From Trueperaceae bacterium (lineage in GTDB: Bacteria > Deinococcota > Deinococci > Deinococcales > Trueperaceae): a DNA stretch of 64,000 nucleotides. This document shows positions 17,226 to 26,241 of this stretch, in pieces. The translations under genes and the position numbers were made by a program. The notes under the pieces are model-generated. The model had not been told where the DNA came from. It saw only the letters and a list, made by a program, of their open reading frames with translations, and did not search any database. Within the stretch, counting starts at the first letter, position 1. Every line of letters begins with the position of its first letter. Location: positions 2,216,487 through 2,280,486 of the forward strand of contig CP070651.1 in assembly GCA_020354625.1 (NCBI GenBank), in the 5' to 3' direction.

Positions 17226-18503
17226 TTACTGTGACGCCTCGGCGATCTGCTCTTCGATATCGACCTGCATACGCTCGATCGCTTCGTCCAAGTCGATCTC
17301 GCCTACCATCGCTTGGGTGAGACGGTCCCTGGCGACGTTAAACACGACGCGGTTGAACACGTACCCTTGCAGTTTGAACGAGAGGGGATCGAGCTTGGGC
17401 ACCTGGCTCGAGAAGGCGCTGAGCGCGTCTGAGGCGAGTCGTTGGTCGGTGTCGAAGTCGATCCCCTTTGCCGCCAGGCCGAGGTGACCGGGGATGAACA
17501 GCGTGCGGCCGTAGAACTCTGCCAGGACCTCTTCGCTGGAGAGGTACTCCATGACCCGCACCACCTCTTCGGGGTGCTCGGTCTCGGCGATCGCTACCAG
17601 CGCTGCGCCGCCGGGCATGCCGGTGCAGGCTGCCGGGCCGCAAGGGTTGGGGACGGCCACCCAGTCGAAGGTATCGCCGATCTGTGCGGTGAACTGACCG
17701 ATCTGCCAGCTGCCACTCATATAGAACACGATCTGGCCGTTATTGAACTCCGCGTTGGCGCCGGCGTAGCCTCCGCCCGAGGCGAGCCAGGTGTCGGGGA
17801 TCATGGTGCCGTCGGCGTGCCAGTCCGCCATCAGCTGCATCATGCGCCGGAAGCCCTCGTCGGTCACGATCGGGTTACCGTCGTCGTCGAAGAAAAGGGC
17901 ACCCTGGCTGATAGCCGGACCCGCCACCCGGTGTCCGCTGCGGTCCATGGCCATGGCGAAGGGGGTGCCGGTGGCCTCGGCGACCTGACGGGTGACGGCC
18001 GCCCACTCTTCCCAGGTGGTGTCACCTTCAGGCACGGCGATGCCCGCTTGGTCGAAGAGCGTCTTGTTGATAAAGGGACCCGTCACCGTAAGCTGGGTCA
18101 TGAAGCCGGGGATGGCGCTGGAGCCTTCCGGTCTGAGCCAGTTGAGGAAGGAGCCGAAGTTGCTCTCCCAGTAGTCCGGGTCGCTCACCAGGGGCTGCAT
18201 GTCCAAGTAGAACTTCGACAGGCCTCCGAGGTCTGTCACCCGGGCGATGTCAGGGCCCTCTCCCGCTGCCAATTGTACCGGCAGGGTTTCCAGGATACCG
18301 CTCGAGTAGGGCACGGTGTCGACCACTACCTTGATGTCGGGGTTGTCGGCCTCGAAGCGGTCGAGCAGATCCCGAAGTACCTCTCCCTCGTTGCCGTCGT
18401 TGTACCAGGTGATGCGCAGCTCCACCTGGGCGAAGGCGAGCGAGCTGAGTAGCAGGGCGAGCAGCGGTAAGAGCTTGATCGTGGCAGAGAATTTTCTGTT
18501 CAT
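17226..18503 (-). CDS. extracellular sugar-binding protein of ABC transporter
   Basis: This 425-residue solute-binding protein (SBP family 1) has a signal peptide: MNRKFSATIKLLPLLALLLSS, then AFAQ as the probable cleavage site. No lipobox Cys is seen. Mature protein motifs such as FEADNPDIKVVVDTVPYSSG and FNNGQIVFYMSGSWQIGQF are typical of oligosaccharide- and sugar-binding proteins of CUT1 systems. GGGAGT precedes the ATG. It is the first gene of a minus-strand operon with two permeases and an MDR dehydrogenase, divergent from a second sugar system. The ligand is not determinable. Confidence 0.93.
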   Translation of the reverse strand: MNRKFSATIKLLPLLALLLSSLAFAQVELRITWYNDGNEGEVLRDLLDRFEADNPDIKVVVDTVPYSSGILETLPVQLAAGEGPDIARVTDLGGLSKFYLDMQPLVSDPDYWESNFGSFLNWLRPEGSSAIPGFMTQLTVTGPFINKTLFDQAGIAVPEGDTTWEEWAAVTRQVAEATGTPFAMAMDRSGHRVAGPAISQGALFFDDDGNPIVTDEGFRRMMQLMADWHADGTMIPDTWLASGGGYAGANAEFNNGQIVFYMSGSWQIGQFTAQIGDTFDWVAVPNPCGPAACTGMPGGAALVAIAETEHPEEVVRVMEYLSSEEVLAEFYGRTLFIPGHLGLAAKGIDFDTDQRLASDALSAFSSQVPKLDPLSFKLQGYVFNRVVFNVARDRLTQAMVGEIDLDEAIERMQVDIEEQIAEASQ

Positions 18504-19020
18504 GTTTGTAATGACTCCCTATATGTAAAGTTTATGTCGAGAACTCAGGGCGATGATTCGATCACGCAGCTTTATTCGGCAAGAATCCTCTCAGTGTCTC
18601 TCTTCATGTGCTCGGATTTGGATACGGTTGCGTTACGGTTAAAACCCTCCCTTCTGATGCTGTCCGGTGTCGCACTTGGAAAACTTGGGCCGAGTATACC
18701 TTACCGATAGTTCACACCAAAACAGACTCGCGGAGAGGACGATGTCGGTCGCGGTTTGAAAGCTTGCCGTCTTTTCCGGGAACGTGGTACGTTGGCTGCA
18801 ATCGGTCGTGTAAGCCGTGTGAGGGAAGTTGGCCAAGCGTGGAGCGTCGTGCGTGGTAGCCGGATGTAGGCCGGTTTGCCCGAGAATCGAGCAGCACAGT
18901 ACCCTTGGTATACGGTTGTGTACACGGCAGCGGCCGTGGAGGCGGAACTCGACACGCAGTTTCTGTCAGGACCGGTCTCCGATCTACAGAGCAGGTCTTA
19001 AATCGTTTAAGGAGGATCTT
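18504..19020. promoter_or_regulatory. 517-bp divergent control region of two sugar operons
   Basis: This gap separates the starts of two divergent sugar-uptake operons and must hold both promoters. Visible candidates for operators are AACGTGGTACGTT at 18781-18793 (5-bp perfect arms) and a stretch with GTATAC and GTGTACAC near 18908-18924. AAGGAGG lies before the ATG at 19021. No regulator gene is present and no promoter hexamers were convincing, so these sites are suggestions. Confidence 0.4.
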
Positions 19021-20277
19021 ATGAAACGCATCGGTCTCTCAATCATCGTCCTCGCCCTGATCGGCTCGCTGGCCACGGCGCAGGTCCAGCTCAAAGCCTT
19101 TGTCGGCTCGAGGCAAAATCCCGATCTGCTGAACCAGCTGGTGGAGCCCTTCGAGGCAGAAACCGGCATCGACGTGGTGTTCGAAGTGGGCGGCAACACC
19201 AGCGAGGTCCAGCAGCAGTACTTGAATACGGTTCTGCAGAGCAAGAGTAGTGAGCTCGACTTGATCATCATCGACGTTGTCCGTCCGGCCCAGTACGCGG
19301 CGGCCGGTTGGGCCGAGCCCCTGAACGCCTACTTCGAGAGCGACGCGGAGCTGCAGGCGCTGCTCGAGGAGTTCCTGCCCGGCCCGGTCGAGGCGGACTA
19401 CATCGACGGCACCCTCTGGGCCATGCCCGCCTACACCGATGCGCAGTTCCTCTACTACCGGAAGGACCTGCTCGAGCAGTACGGCTTCGACCCCCCTACC
19501 ACCTGGAGCGAGATGATCTCGCAGGCGCAGGCCATCATGGAGGGGGAAGGCGACCCCAATCTGCAGGGGTTCAACTACCAGGGTGCCGCGATTGAAGGGG
19601 CCAACTGCACCTTCCTCGAGCCGCTGTGGACCGCCGGTGGCGACTGGCGTGACGCAGACGGGAACGTCACCGTCGACTCCCCTGAAGGACGCCGCGCCTT
19701 CGAGTTCCTGCTCAACACCATGGACATAGGCGTCACCAAGCCCAACATCGCCGAGACTGCCACCGACGACAGCCGCAAGGAGTTCCAGGCCGGCGATGTC
19801 ATCTTTATGCTCAATTGGGGCTACGTGTGGGCGCGGGCAAACAACGACGCCGACTCGCAGGTCGTGGGGAAAGTCGGCGTGGCCCCGCTCCCCGCCTTCG
19901 AAGGTTTCGACTCCGCCACCTGCATCGGTGGTTGGCAGTGGGTTATCAGCGCCTTCAGTGACAACAAGGATGAGGCCTTCCAGCTGATCCGCTTCCTCAC
20001 CAGCGAGGATGTCTTGACCGTTCAGGCCGCCCAGGATGGGCGTATTCCTGCCCGCTACAGCATCTACCAGAACCCCGAAGTGCTCGAGGCCGCCCCGCAC
20101 TACGGTCAGTTCTTCGACGTGATCGTCAACGCCCGCTCGCGGCCGGTCACGCCCTTTTACGACGAGGTCAGCCAGCTGATCCGTACCACCGTGAACGCGG
20201 TGCTGGCCCGTTCGATGAGTATCGATGAGGCGCTGGAGACCATGCAGTTCGGCTTGGAGGATATCGTCGGCAACTGA
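19021..20277 (+). CDS. extracellular sugar-binding protein of second ABC transporter
   Basis: This 418-residue family-1 solute-binding protein has the signal peptide MKRIGLSIIVLALIGSLATAQ with cleavage after ATA. The mature part has FEAETGIDVVFEVGGNTSEV, a DLIIIDVVRPAQYAAAGW hinge region and GGWQWVISAFS, and resembles trehalose/maltose-type binding proteins. ATG at 19021 is chosen over an upstream in-frame start because AGGAGGATCTT lies directly before it and the signal peptide begins there. It opens the plus-strand sugar operon. Confidence 0.93.
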   Translation: MKRIGLSIIVLALIGSLATAQVQLKAFVGSRQNPDLLNQLVEPFEAETGIDVVFEVGGNTSEVQQQYLNTVLQSKSSELDLIIIDVVRPAQYAAAGWAEPLNAYFESDAELQALLEEFLPGPVEADYIDGTLWAMPAYTDAQFLYYRKDLLEQYGFDPPTTWSEMISQAQAIMEGEGDPNLQGFNYQGAAIEGANCTFLEPLWTAGGDWRDADGNVTVDSPEGRRAFEFLLNTMDIGVTKPNIAETATDDSRKEFQAGDVIFMLNWGYVWARANNDADSQVVGKVGVAPLPAFEGFDSATCIGGWQWVISAFSDNKDEAFQLIRFLTSEDVLTVQAAQDGRIPARYSIYQNPEVLEAAPHYGQFFDVIVNARSRPVTPFYDEVSQLIRTTVNAVLARSMSIDEALETMQFGLEDIVGN

Positions 20278-20608
20278 GTCGGCGATGGTGCGGGGGGTTT
20301 GCTCCCCGCACCAAAGCGTACCTTCGGAAATGACTCCCATTGAAACCTGGTGAGTGATGAGTAATCAGTGATGAGTAATGAGAAAGAGAAAGCGGTCATG
20401 CGCAATGGGAAATGGATAATGCGTGAGACTACATTGGAAAGAAAACAGAACGGAACTCGCTTTCTCAGAAGTCACGAATGCCGGAGTAGATAGCGCCTGG
20501 CATGAATTTCGCAGCACCCATCACCCATTACCCATCACTCATCACCTTATAAGACCTTGAGGACAAGACTTCTAAAACCCGTTTTATCTTTTGTAGATTG
20601 ACTCTATT
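20278..20608. other. 331-bp gap with hairpin and repeat copy 5
   Basis: A hairpin lies just after the binding-protein stop: GGTGCGGGG at 20287-20295 pairs with CCCCGCACC at 20304-20312, without a T-run. It is placed like the hairpin of the divergent operon, between binding-protein and permease genes. Heptamer-armed element copy 5 fills 20349-20546. There is no gene. Confidence 0.6.
20349..20546. repeat. heptamer-armed repeat element, copy 5
   Basis: The left arm (about 20349-20382, then a second block at 20396-20425 ending GATAATGCGTGAG) is heptamers of the AGTGATG/AGTAATG type. The right arm is CACCCATCACCCATTACCC plus ATCACTCATCACC, inverted. The right inner boundary is ATTTCGCAGCACCCAT. 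The element is inserted between the binding-protein gene and the permease gene of a sugar operon. Confidence 0.8.
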
Positions 20609-21790
20609 ATGGCAGCCCATTCGAAACCCTCGCGGCCGGTGGCTCCCTACCGGAAGCCCGGCTTCTGGAGGCGCCTGAGGTCGGGTAACCCGAGCGATGT
20701 GCAGCTCGGGTATCTGCTTTTGGCGCCGGCCCTGCTCACCTTGGCGCTGGTGATGCTCTACCCGGTCTTGACCGTGCTGTGGCAGGCGGTTCACGGCGAG
20801 CACCTGTTGCGCCCCTGGCAGGGGAGTCCTTTCGTGGGACTCGAGCACTTCCAGAAGATGCTGTGGGGCCGCAACATGACTTGGGACCTCGGCCACTTAT
20901 CCGGACTGCGCCTGCTCGCGCTCGCGGTGGTGGCGGTCCTCTGGTGGCAGGTGTCTCGCGGCCGCCTCGGCCGTGGGGTTGCCCTGGGCTGGTCTCTCGG
21001 CTTGCTGCTGGTGTTCGGCGTCCTGATGGGTTTCCATCCGGGCGAAGGGGGGCGCTGGGGGGATCCCCGCTTCTGGAACGCCTTCAATATCACCTTGATC
21101 ATCATGGTGGTGAGCGTGATCGGCTCCTTCGTGGTCGGCTTGCCGCTCGCGCTCCTCGCCAACGTCGAGTCCCCCTTGCGCTGGCTGGGGCGGGTGGCGC
21201 TCCTATTGCCCTGGGCCATGCCACGCGCCTTTACGGGCTTGACCTTCGCCTGGCTGTTCCAGAGCGACTACGGAGTGGTCAACGATCTGTTGGGACGCTT
21301 GGGTGTGACCGCGCTATTGCAGGTGCTGCTCGACAGCCAGCTCTTCGGCAACCAGGGGCTCCTCTGGCTCTCCCGGGAGATGCCTGCGATCGTCGCTGTC
21401 AACATCACCCTCATCTGGAAGACGTCCTCGTTCGTGGCGTTGATCTTGCTCGCAGGCCTGCAGTCGATCGACCGGAGCCTCTATGAAGCGGCCACGGTGG
21501 ACGGCGCCAACGCCTGGCAGCGCTTCTGGCGCATCACCTTGCCGCTGCTCCGTCCGGCGGTGGCGGTGGCGCTCATCTTCCGGACGCTGACCGCCATCCA
21601 GACTTTCGACATCCCCTTCGCCATGACCCGGGGCGGACCGGGGCGGACCCTGGAGACCCTGGGGCTCTACGTCTACAACACCGTCACGGCCTCGAATATC
21701 GGCTACGCGGCGGCGCTGTCGGTCTCCCTTTTTGTCATCAGCCTGCTCATCACCATCTTCTACCTCCGCTGGATCTTCACCGATGAGTAA
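20609..21790 (+). CDS. sugar ABC transporter permease, MalF-like, with extra helices
   Basis: This is a 393-residue permease. Helix 1 is near 34-55 ([18 protein letters not shown]). Two further hydrophobic segments, about 100-115 and 125-141 ([14 protein letters not shown] and [16 protein letters not shown]), lie before the usual transport core; these are additional to the standard six helices. The EAA loop is [20 protein letters not shown]. No clear ribosome site precedes the ATG; a TATTAT sequence runs directly into it. It overlaps the next permease by 8 bp. Confidence 0.9.
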   Translation: MAAHSKPSRPVAPYRKPGFWRRLRSGNPSDVQLGYLLLAPALLTLALVMLYPVLTVLWQAVHGEHLLRPWQGSPFVGLEHFQKMLWGRNMTWDLGHLSGLRLLALAVVAVLWWQVSRGRLGRGVALGWSLGLLLVFGVLMGFHPGEGGRWGDPRFWNAFNITLIIMVVSVIGSFVVGLPLALLANVESPLRWLGRVALLLPWAMPRAFTGLTFAWLFQSDYGVVNDLLGRLGVTALLQVLLDSQLFGNQGLLWLSREMPAIVAVNITLIWKTSSFVALILLAGLQSIDRSLYEAATVDGANAWQRFWRITLPLLRPAVAVALIFRTLTAIQTFDIPFAMTRGGPGRTLETLGLYVYNTVTASNIGYAAALSVSLFVISLLITIFYLRWIFTDE

Positions 21791-22700
21791 GCGCCCATCA
21801 CGCGGCAATACCGTGCTGCTCCATCTCGGGCTGGTGGTGCTGATTCTGGGAGGGATCTTCCCGGCGGTCTGGCTCTTTCTGACCTCGTTGAAGCTCGACG
21901 GAGAGCTGATCCGGCTGCCCATCACCTACCTACCTGACCGGCCTACCCTGCTGAACTACGTCGCGGTCTTCAGGGACAACCCCTTCGGTCGCTTCGTGCT
22001 CAACTCGCTGGTGGTCTCGCTCGGAGCCACCCTGATTTGTGTCCTGTTCGCTGCCCTCGCTGGGTATGCGCTGGCGCGCCTGCGCCTGCCCGGGCGCAAG
22101 GCGATCATGACCGGGATCGTGATGACCAGCATGTTTCCGGCGCTGGTGTTGCTCGTCCCGCTCTACCGCCTCTTTGTGGGGGAGGAGGTCGGTTTCTTGA
22201 GCGCCCTCTTTGGGTATCTGGAGCAGCTCGGCTTCGGCTTTTTGCCGAGTGTGGTGTCGACCCCGAACCTGCTCAATACCTACGCGGCGCTGATCATCCC
22301 GTATGTGGCCCTGTCACTCCCCATTGCGACCTTGATCCTCACTAGCTTCTTCCAACTGATTCCCATCGACTTAGAGAGCGCCGCCATGGTGGACGGTAGC
22401 TCCCGGACCGGGGCGCTCTTTCGCGTGGTGGCGCCGCTTTCGGCGCCAGGCATCGTGACAGCCGGCATCATCGTGTTCGTGAACTCCTGGAACGAGTTTT
22501 TGCTGGCCTTTACCTTCAACACCACCCTGAACATGCGCACCATCCCGGTCGGCATCATCTTGTATCAGGGTGAGTTCTCGTTCGACTGGTCGATCATCAG
22601 CGCGGCGCTGACGCTCGGCATCGTGCCGCTGGTGGTCCTCATCATCTTTTTCCAGCAGCGCATCATCAGCGGTCTGACTGCGGGTGGGGTGAAGGGGTAG
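21783..22700 (+). CDS. sugar ABC transporter permease, MalG-like
   Basis: This 305-residue permease is the partner of the preceding one. It has six hydrophobic segments and the EAA loop [25 protein letters not shown], followed by [12 protein letters not shown], typical of MalG-type subunits. An insertion of about 30 residues ([21 protein letters not shown]) sits in a periplasmic loop. ATG at 21783 overlaps the end of the MalF-like gene by 8 bp and is preferred over an upstream in-frame start. Its stop overlaps the GTG of the isomerase gene by one base, so the operon is tightly coupled. Confidence 0.92.
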   Translation: MSKRPSRGNTVLLHLGLVVLILGGIFPAVWLFLTSLKLDGELIRLPITYLPDRPTLLNYVAVFRDNPFGRFVLNSLVVSLGATLICVLFAALAGYALARLRLPGRKAIMTGIVMTSMFPALVLLVPLYRLFVGEEVGFLSALFGYLEQLGFGFLPSVVSTPNLLNTYAALIIPYVALSLPIATLILTSFFQLIPIDLESAAMVDGSSRTGALFRVVAPLSAPGIVTAGIIVFVNSWNEFLLAFTFNTTLNMRTIPVGIILYQGEFSFDWSIISAALTLGIVPLVVLIIFFQQRIISGLTAGGVKG

Positions 22701-24100
22701 TGACGCTCCGCCTCGGTTTCTTCAGCGTGATCAGGCCCGTCTTCAAAGGGGACAGCCAGGGGGCGGCCCAGCGTACTCTGCAGCACCTGCGCGCCCTCGG
22801 TGAGTCGTGGGGTTTCGAGGTCTTCGCCGCTTCCCTCGCCGCCACCGATGTGGAGACGGCGCAACGGGTTGCGCAGGAACTCAAAGCCCAAAAACTCGAC
22901 CTGCTGCTGATCCAACACACCACTTTCGCTACCGGCGATCTGCTGGCGCCGCTCCTCCACGCCGCTAGCCGGGTCGGATTGTGGGCCTTGCCCGAGTCGT
23001 CCGGAAGGGGAGGGGCCTCGGGTCCGCTCCCCTTGAACGCCCTCTGTGGGCTCAACATGACCTTGAGTTTTCTGGATCACCCCGAGGTCGCCAAAAAGGG
23101 ACCGGTCAAGTGGTTTTACGGCGAGGTCGATGATCCCTTCTTCAAAGAGAGGCTCGAGCCCACCCTGGCGGCGCTGCGTGGGCTCCGGGCAGTGGAGACT
23201 GCCCGCATCTTGCAGATCGGCGGCACCGCCCCCGCGTTCTACGGCATCGAGGAGCTGCCCGCGTTGGATTCGGTTGTGGTGGAGCGTAGGGAGCTAGAGG
23301 ATCTGTTCGAGCGAGTAGCGGCCGTGCCGGCGAGCGAGGCGCAGGCGCTGGCAAGAGACTGGGGGCAGCAAGAAACCCTCGAAGCCCCGGCAGAGCACCT
23401 CGAGCGCGCCGCCCGTATCGAGCTCGGTTTGCGCGCCTTGGCCGCGGAAGTAGACGCTGACGCCTTGGCGGTTCGCTGCTGGCCGGAGCTGCCCGAACGT
23501 TGCGGGGCGATGGCCTGCGCGTCCCTGGGCCGGCTCGGTGACACTGAGATCCCAGCGGCCTGTGAGGGAGACGTAATGGGTGCGCTGTCGATGCTGGCGC
23601 TCCAGGGCGTCAGCGGACAGCCCACCATCTTGATGGATCTGTCCGATGTGGACCTCCAAGATGACACCGTACAGGTCTGGCACTGCGGTAACGCCCCGCT
23701 GCAGTGGGCTACCCGGACGAACGGCGAGCCGAACACCCGCCTCACCACCCACTTCAACCGCGACGGCGTGGGGGTGGTGCGCGACATGATCTTGAGGCCC
23801 GGTGCCGCTACGGCTTTCCGCTTGCTCTCGGGGGGGAGGCGGGCGGTCATCGCTTCGGGGGCCTTCACCGGCCCCGGGAAAGCGAGCTTCGACGGCGTTC
23901 GGGGCTGGCTCGGCGAGCTCGTTTGGAACAGAACGCCTCTCGATGCTGCCGCCTTCCTCGCCAACGTGCTCGAGTCCCGTATCCCGCACCATTTCGCCTT
24001 CGGCAGCGGGGATCTCACCGCGCCCTTGAGCGAACTGTGCGCCTGGCTCGGGGCGGTACCGCTCCCCGCCAGAGCTGCTACCATGAACCTCTCGCCATGA
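22700..24100 (+). CDS. L-fucose/L-arabinose isomerase-family protein
   Basis: This 466-residue protein has the FucI/AraA fold, enzymes that interconvert aldoses and ketoses using a divalent metal. The C-terminal half has EIPAACEGDVMGALSMLALQ, ILMDLSDVD and VQVWHCGNAP, where Glu, Asp and His match the metal-binding pattern of the family. The N-terminal half is weakly conserved, as usual in uncharacterised members. It starts with GTG overlapping the permease stop and overlaps the following kinase by ATGA. It probably isomerises the sugar imported by this operon, ahead of the PfkB kinase. The substrate is unknown. Confidence 0.8.
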   Translation: MTLRLGFFSVIRPVFKGDSQGAAQRTLQHLRALGESWGFEVFAASLAATDVETAQRVAQELKAQKLDLLLIQHTTFATGDLLAPLLHAASRVGLWALPESSGRGGASGPLPLNALCGLNMTLSFLDHPEVAKKGPVKWFYGEVDDPFFKERLEPTLAALRGLRAVETARILQIGGTAPAFYGIEELPALDSVVVERRELEDLFERVAAVPASEAQALARDWGQQETLEAPAEHLERAARIELGLRALAAEVDADALAVRCWPELPERCGAMACASLGRLGDTEIPAACEGDVMGALSMLALQGVSGQPTILMDLSDVDLQDDTVQVWHCGNAPLQWATRTNGEPNTRLTTHFNRDGVGVVRDMILRPGAATAFRLLSGGRRAVIASGAFTGPGKASFDGVRGWLGELVWNRTPLDAAAFLANVLESRIPHHFAFGSGDLTAPLSELCAWLGAVPLPARAATMNLSP

Positions 24101-25029
24101 CGACCCCCGCACCCACCCGCGTTCTTATGGTCGGCCTCTCCTGTTTGGATCACATCTGGCAGGTAGAACGCTTCCCCCCGTTGAGTTCTCGGACCACAGC
24201 CCACGCTTACCGTACCCAAGGGGGTGGCCCGGCGGCCACCGCAGCGGTGACCGCTGCCCGGCTCGGGGCCGAGGCGACCCTTTGGGCGGTACACGGGGGC
24301 GATTTCAGCGGCCAGTATGCGCTGAGCGATCTTCAGAAAGAGGGGGTAGAGACGGGCAACGTACGCTCGGTGCCCGGCGCTACCACCTTTGTGAGCGCGA
24401 TCCTGGTCGATCCCCAGGGCGAACGCCATATCTTTCCTTACCGTGGTGCGGGTCTGACCGACACGATCGACGGGCTCGATCTAAACAGCATCGGTTCGTT
24501 CGATGCGCTGCTGGTCGACGGGCGCCACCCGGTCATGGCGGAGGCCGCCCTGCAAGAGGCGAGGCGGCGAGGTGTCCCCACCGTGGGGGATTTCAGCGAC
24601 ACGCGCAATTGGCACCTCACCCCACTACTCGACTATCTGCTCGTCTCCGAAGAGTGCGCCGAGGAGGCACTCGGGCGCAACGAACCCGAGGCGGCGCTCG
24701 CCACGCTGCGCCGGCATCCGAAGCAGCTGGTCGGCATCACCTTGGGAGAGGAGGGGTTCCTGTATGACGATGGCGACACGGTGCGCCACGTGACAGCTCT
24801 GCCGGTCGAAGTGGTCGATACCAACGGCGCCGGCGACGTCTTTCACGGAGCCTACACCTACGGGGTGGCCCGGGGTTGGTCGGACGAACGCTGTGGCCTC
24901 TTCGCATCGGTCACCGCAGCCCTGTCGTGTACCGGCATCGGTCGCTCGGCCATTCCGAGCGCGGCAACGGTCGACCGGCTGCTCGAAGAGCGTACCGCCC
25001 AAGAGATGGAGGAGATGCGCTGGACCTGA
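24097..25029 (+). CDS. PfkB-family sugar kinase
   Basis: This is a 310-residue ribokinase-fold carbohydrate kinase. The N-terminal VLMVGLSCLDHIWQVERFPP and GGGPAATAAVTAARLG mark substrate binding, and DTNGAGDVFHGAYTYGVA near residue 250 has the catalytic Asp. ATG at 24097 overlaps the isomerase stop; a longer upstream frame is a shadow. With the isomerase in front, the likely job is to phosphorylate the ketose product. The enzyme lacks the ribokinase-specific N-terminal pattern, so another ketose is more likely. Confidence 0.88.
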   Translation: MTTPAPTRVLMVGLSCLDHIWQVERFPPLSSRTTAHAYRTQGGGPAATAAVTAARLGAEATLWAVHGGDFSGQYALSDLQKEGVETGNVRSVPGATTFVSAILVDPQGERHIFPYRGAGLTDTIDGLDLNSIGSFDALLVDGRHPVMAEAALQEARRRGVPTVGDFSDTRNWHLTPLLDYLLVSEECAEEALGRNEPEAALATLRRHPKQLVGITLGEEGFLYDDGDTVRHVTALPVEVVDTNGAGDVFHGAYTYGVARGWSDERCGLFASVTAALSCTGIGRSAIPSAATVDRLLEERTAQEMEEMRWT

Positions 25030-25205
25030 ACGATCTTCCCAGCTTCAGTGTCGGGCTTGTGAGTGACGCTTTCGACAGTGCGGGTCGTAAGGGGACCGGT
25101 ACGCTCGGGGGCGTGGAGGAAACTTTGAGGTGTAGAGGGGCCAGCAACCCAATAGACCCGAGTCCTGCGACGCGATTTTTTTTGAAGGAGCGCTGTAGCA
25201 CATGA
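25020..25205 (+). pseudogene. possible remnant of an RraA-like gene
   Basis: A frame overlapping the end of the kinase gene reads LPSFSVGLVSDAFDSAGRKG then TGTLGGVE, which resembles the N-terminus of RraA-family proteins (aldolase-like, often near sugar and oxidoreductase genes). It then loses similarity, uses codons rare in the neighbours (TGT, AGA, ATA) and stops after about 60 residues. No start codon is apparent. A gene cut down by deletion is one explanation; a chance frame is another. A run of eight T at the end lies just before the ribosome site of the next gene. Confidence 0.35.
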
Positions 25206-26239
25206 ACGAGTTGGGCGTCGTCGTCATCGGCGCTGGGGACATGGGTTCGCGCCACGCTACGAATTGGATCGAAGCTGGGGCGCGGCTGATTGGAGTGTAC
25301 GATCCCGATCAGAACCGGGCGAGGCGGGTGGCTGGGCGCTTCGAGGCCGAGGCCTTTACCGCAACCGAAGTCTTTCTGGGCCGCTCGGATGTGCATATCG
25401 TCTCGGTCTGTACCCCCACTCATCTGCACGCTACCTATACGGTAGAGTCGCTCGATGCGGGAAAACACGTGCTCTGTGAAAAGCCTGCAGCCCTGACCCT
25501 GCCCGATGCCCTGCGGATGAAAGAGGCGGCCCTGCGCAACGGCCGGGAGCTGCGGATCGGCTTTATGCGCCGTTTCGACCCTGCCTCCCACCAGCTGATG
25601 GCGTTCCGGCAGAAGATCGGCGATCCCGTGATGGCACAGACCACCCTGGCAGCCGGGGTACGGCCCAAACTACTGATGCACGATGCCGCGGCCAACGGTG
25701 GGCCGATCATCGACATGTGTTGCCATATCTTCGACCAGTGGGCAGCCCTCTTCGGCGAACAACCCGACACGGTGCGGGCGCACGGCTACACCTTCAGCGA
25801 GAACAAGATCGAGCTCGCCAGCATCCAGCACAAAGCCCTGGACAGCGCCCATATCACGCTGACCTATCCGAGCGGTGCTGTAGGGCACATCCACGTCTCT
25901 TGGGGTCTGCCAGGCGGTATCAAACCGCTCGAGTACCACACCTATATGGCGCCTGAAGGGTTGATCACGGTGGATTGGCCCAAGCAGGTCACCCTGATGG
26001 ATGCCAGCGGCACCAACCATTGGAAGGGTCGCGCCAGCGACCCCTGGCTTACCCAGATCAGTCAGTTCTACCGCGAGCTCCTCGATGGGGAGCCGCGCCA
26101 CCTGGCCACCATCGATGACGGTATCGAGGCCTTGCGCACCTCTCTGGCGGTGCTCGAGTCGGTAGCGCAGGGGCGCGAGGTGCGCCCTGTCGAGATTACC
26201 GGTGAGATGCCCTCGCTAGTCGAGAGGGCTCTAGGCTGA
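25202..26239 (+). CDS. Gfo/Idh/MocA-family oxidoreductase
   Basis: This 345-residue NAD(P)-dependent dehydrogenase has an N-terminal Rossmann fold with VVVIGAGDMGSRHATN, the family hallmark GKHVLCEKPAALT near residue 95, and a C-terminal alpha/beta substrate domain with DMCCHIFDQWAALFGE and GHIHVSWGLPGG. Members oxidise inositol, glucose and related sugars. It belongs to the plus-strand sugar operon after the isomerase and kinase. AAGGAG lies 12 nt before the ATG, a rather long spacing. Confidence 0.92.
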   Translation: MNELGVVVIGAGDMGSRHATNWIEAGARLIGVYDPDQNRARRVAGRFEAEAFTATEVFLGRSDVHIVSVCTPTHLHATYTVESLDAGKHVLCEKPAALTLPDALRMKEAALRNGRELRIGFMRRFDPASHQLMAFRQKIGDPVMAQTTLAAGVRPKLLMHDAAANGGPIIDMCCHIFDQWAALFGEQPDTVRAHGYTFSENKIELASIQHKALDSAHITLTYPSGAVGHIHVSWGLPGGIKPLEYHTYMAPEGLITVDWPKQVTLMDASGTNHWKGRASDPWLTQISQFYRELLDGEPRHLATIDDGIEALRTSLAVLESVAQGREVRPVEITGEMPSLVERALG

Positions 26240-26241
26240 AG

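Noticed and set aside
19039..20340. Long minus-strand open frame opposite the sugar-binding protein
   Set aside because: It is a GC-rich antisense shadow: the plus strand has a signal peptide, ribosome site and family motifs, while the antisense product resembles nothing.
23704..24096. Upstream extension of the PfkB kinase frame
   Set aside because: It overlaps the isomerase gene in another frame, lacks kinase similarity, and the ATG at 24097 gives a normal-length kinase coupled to the isomerase stop.
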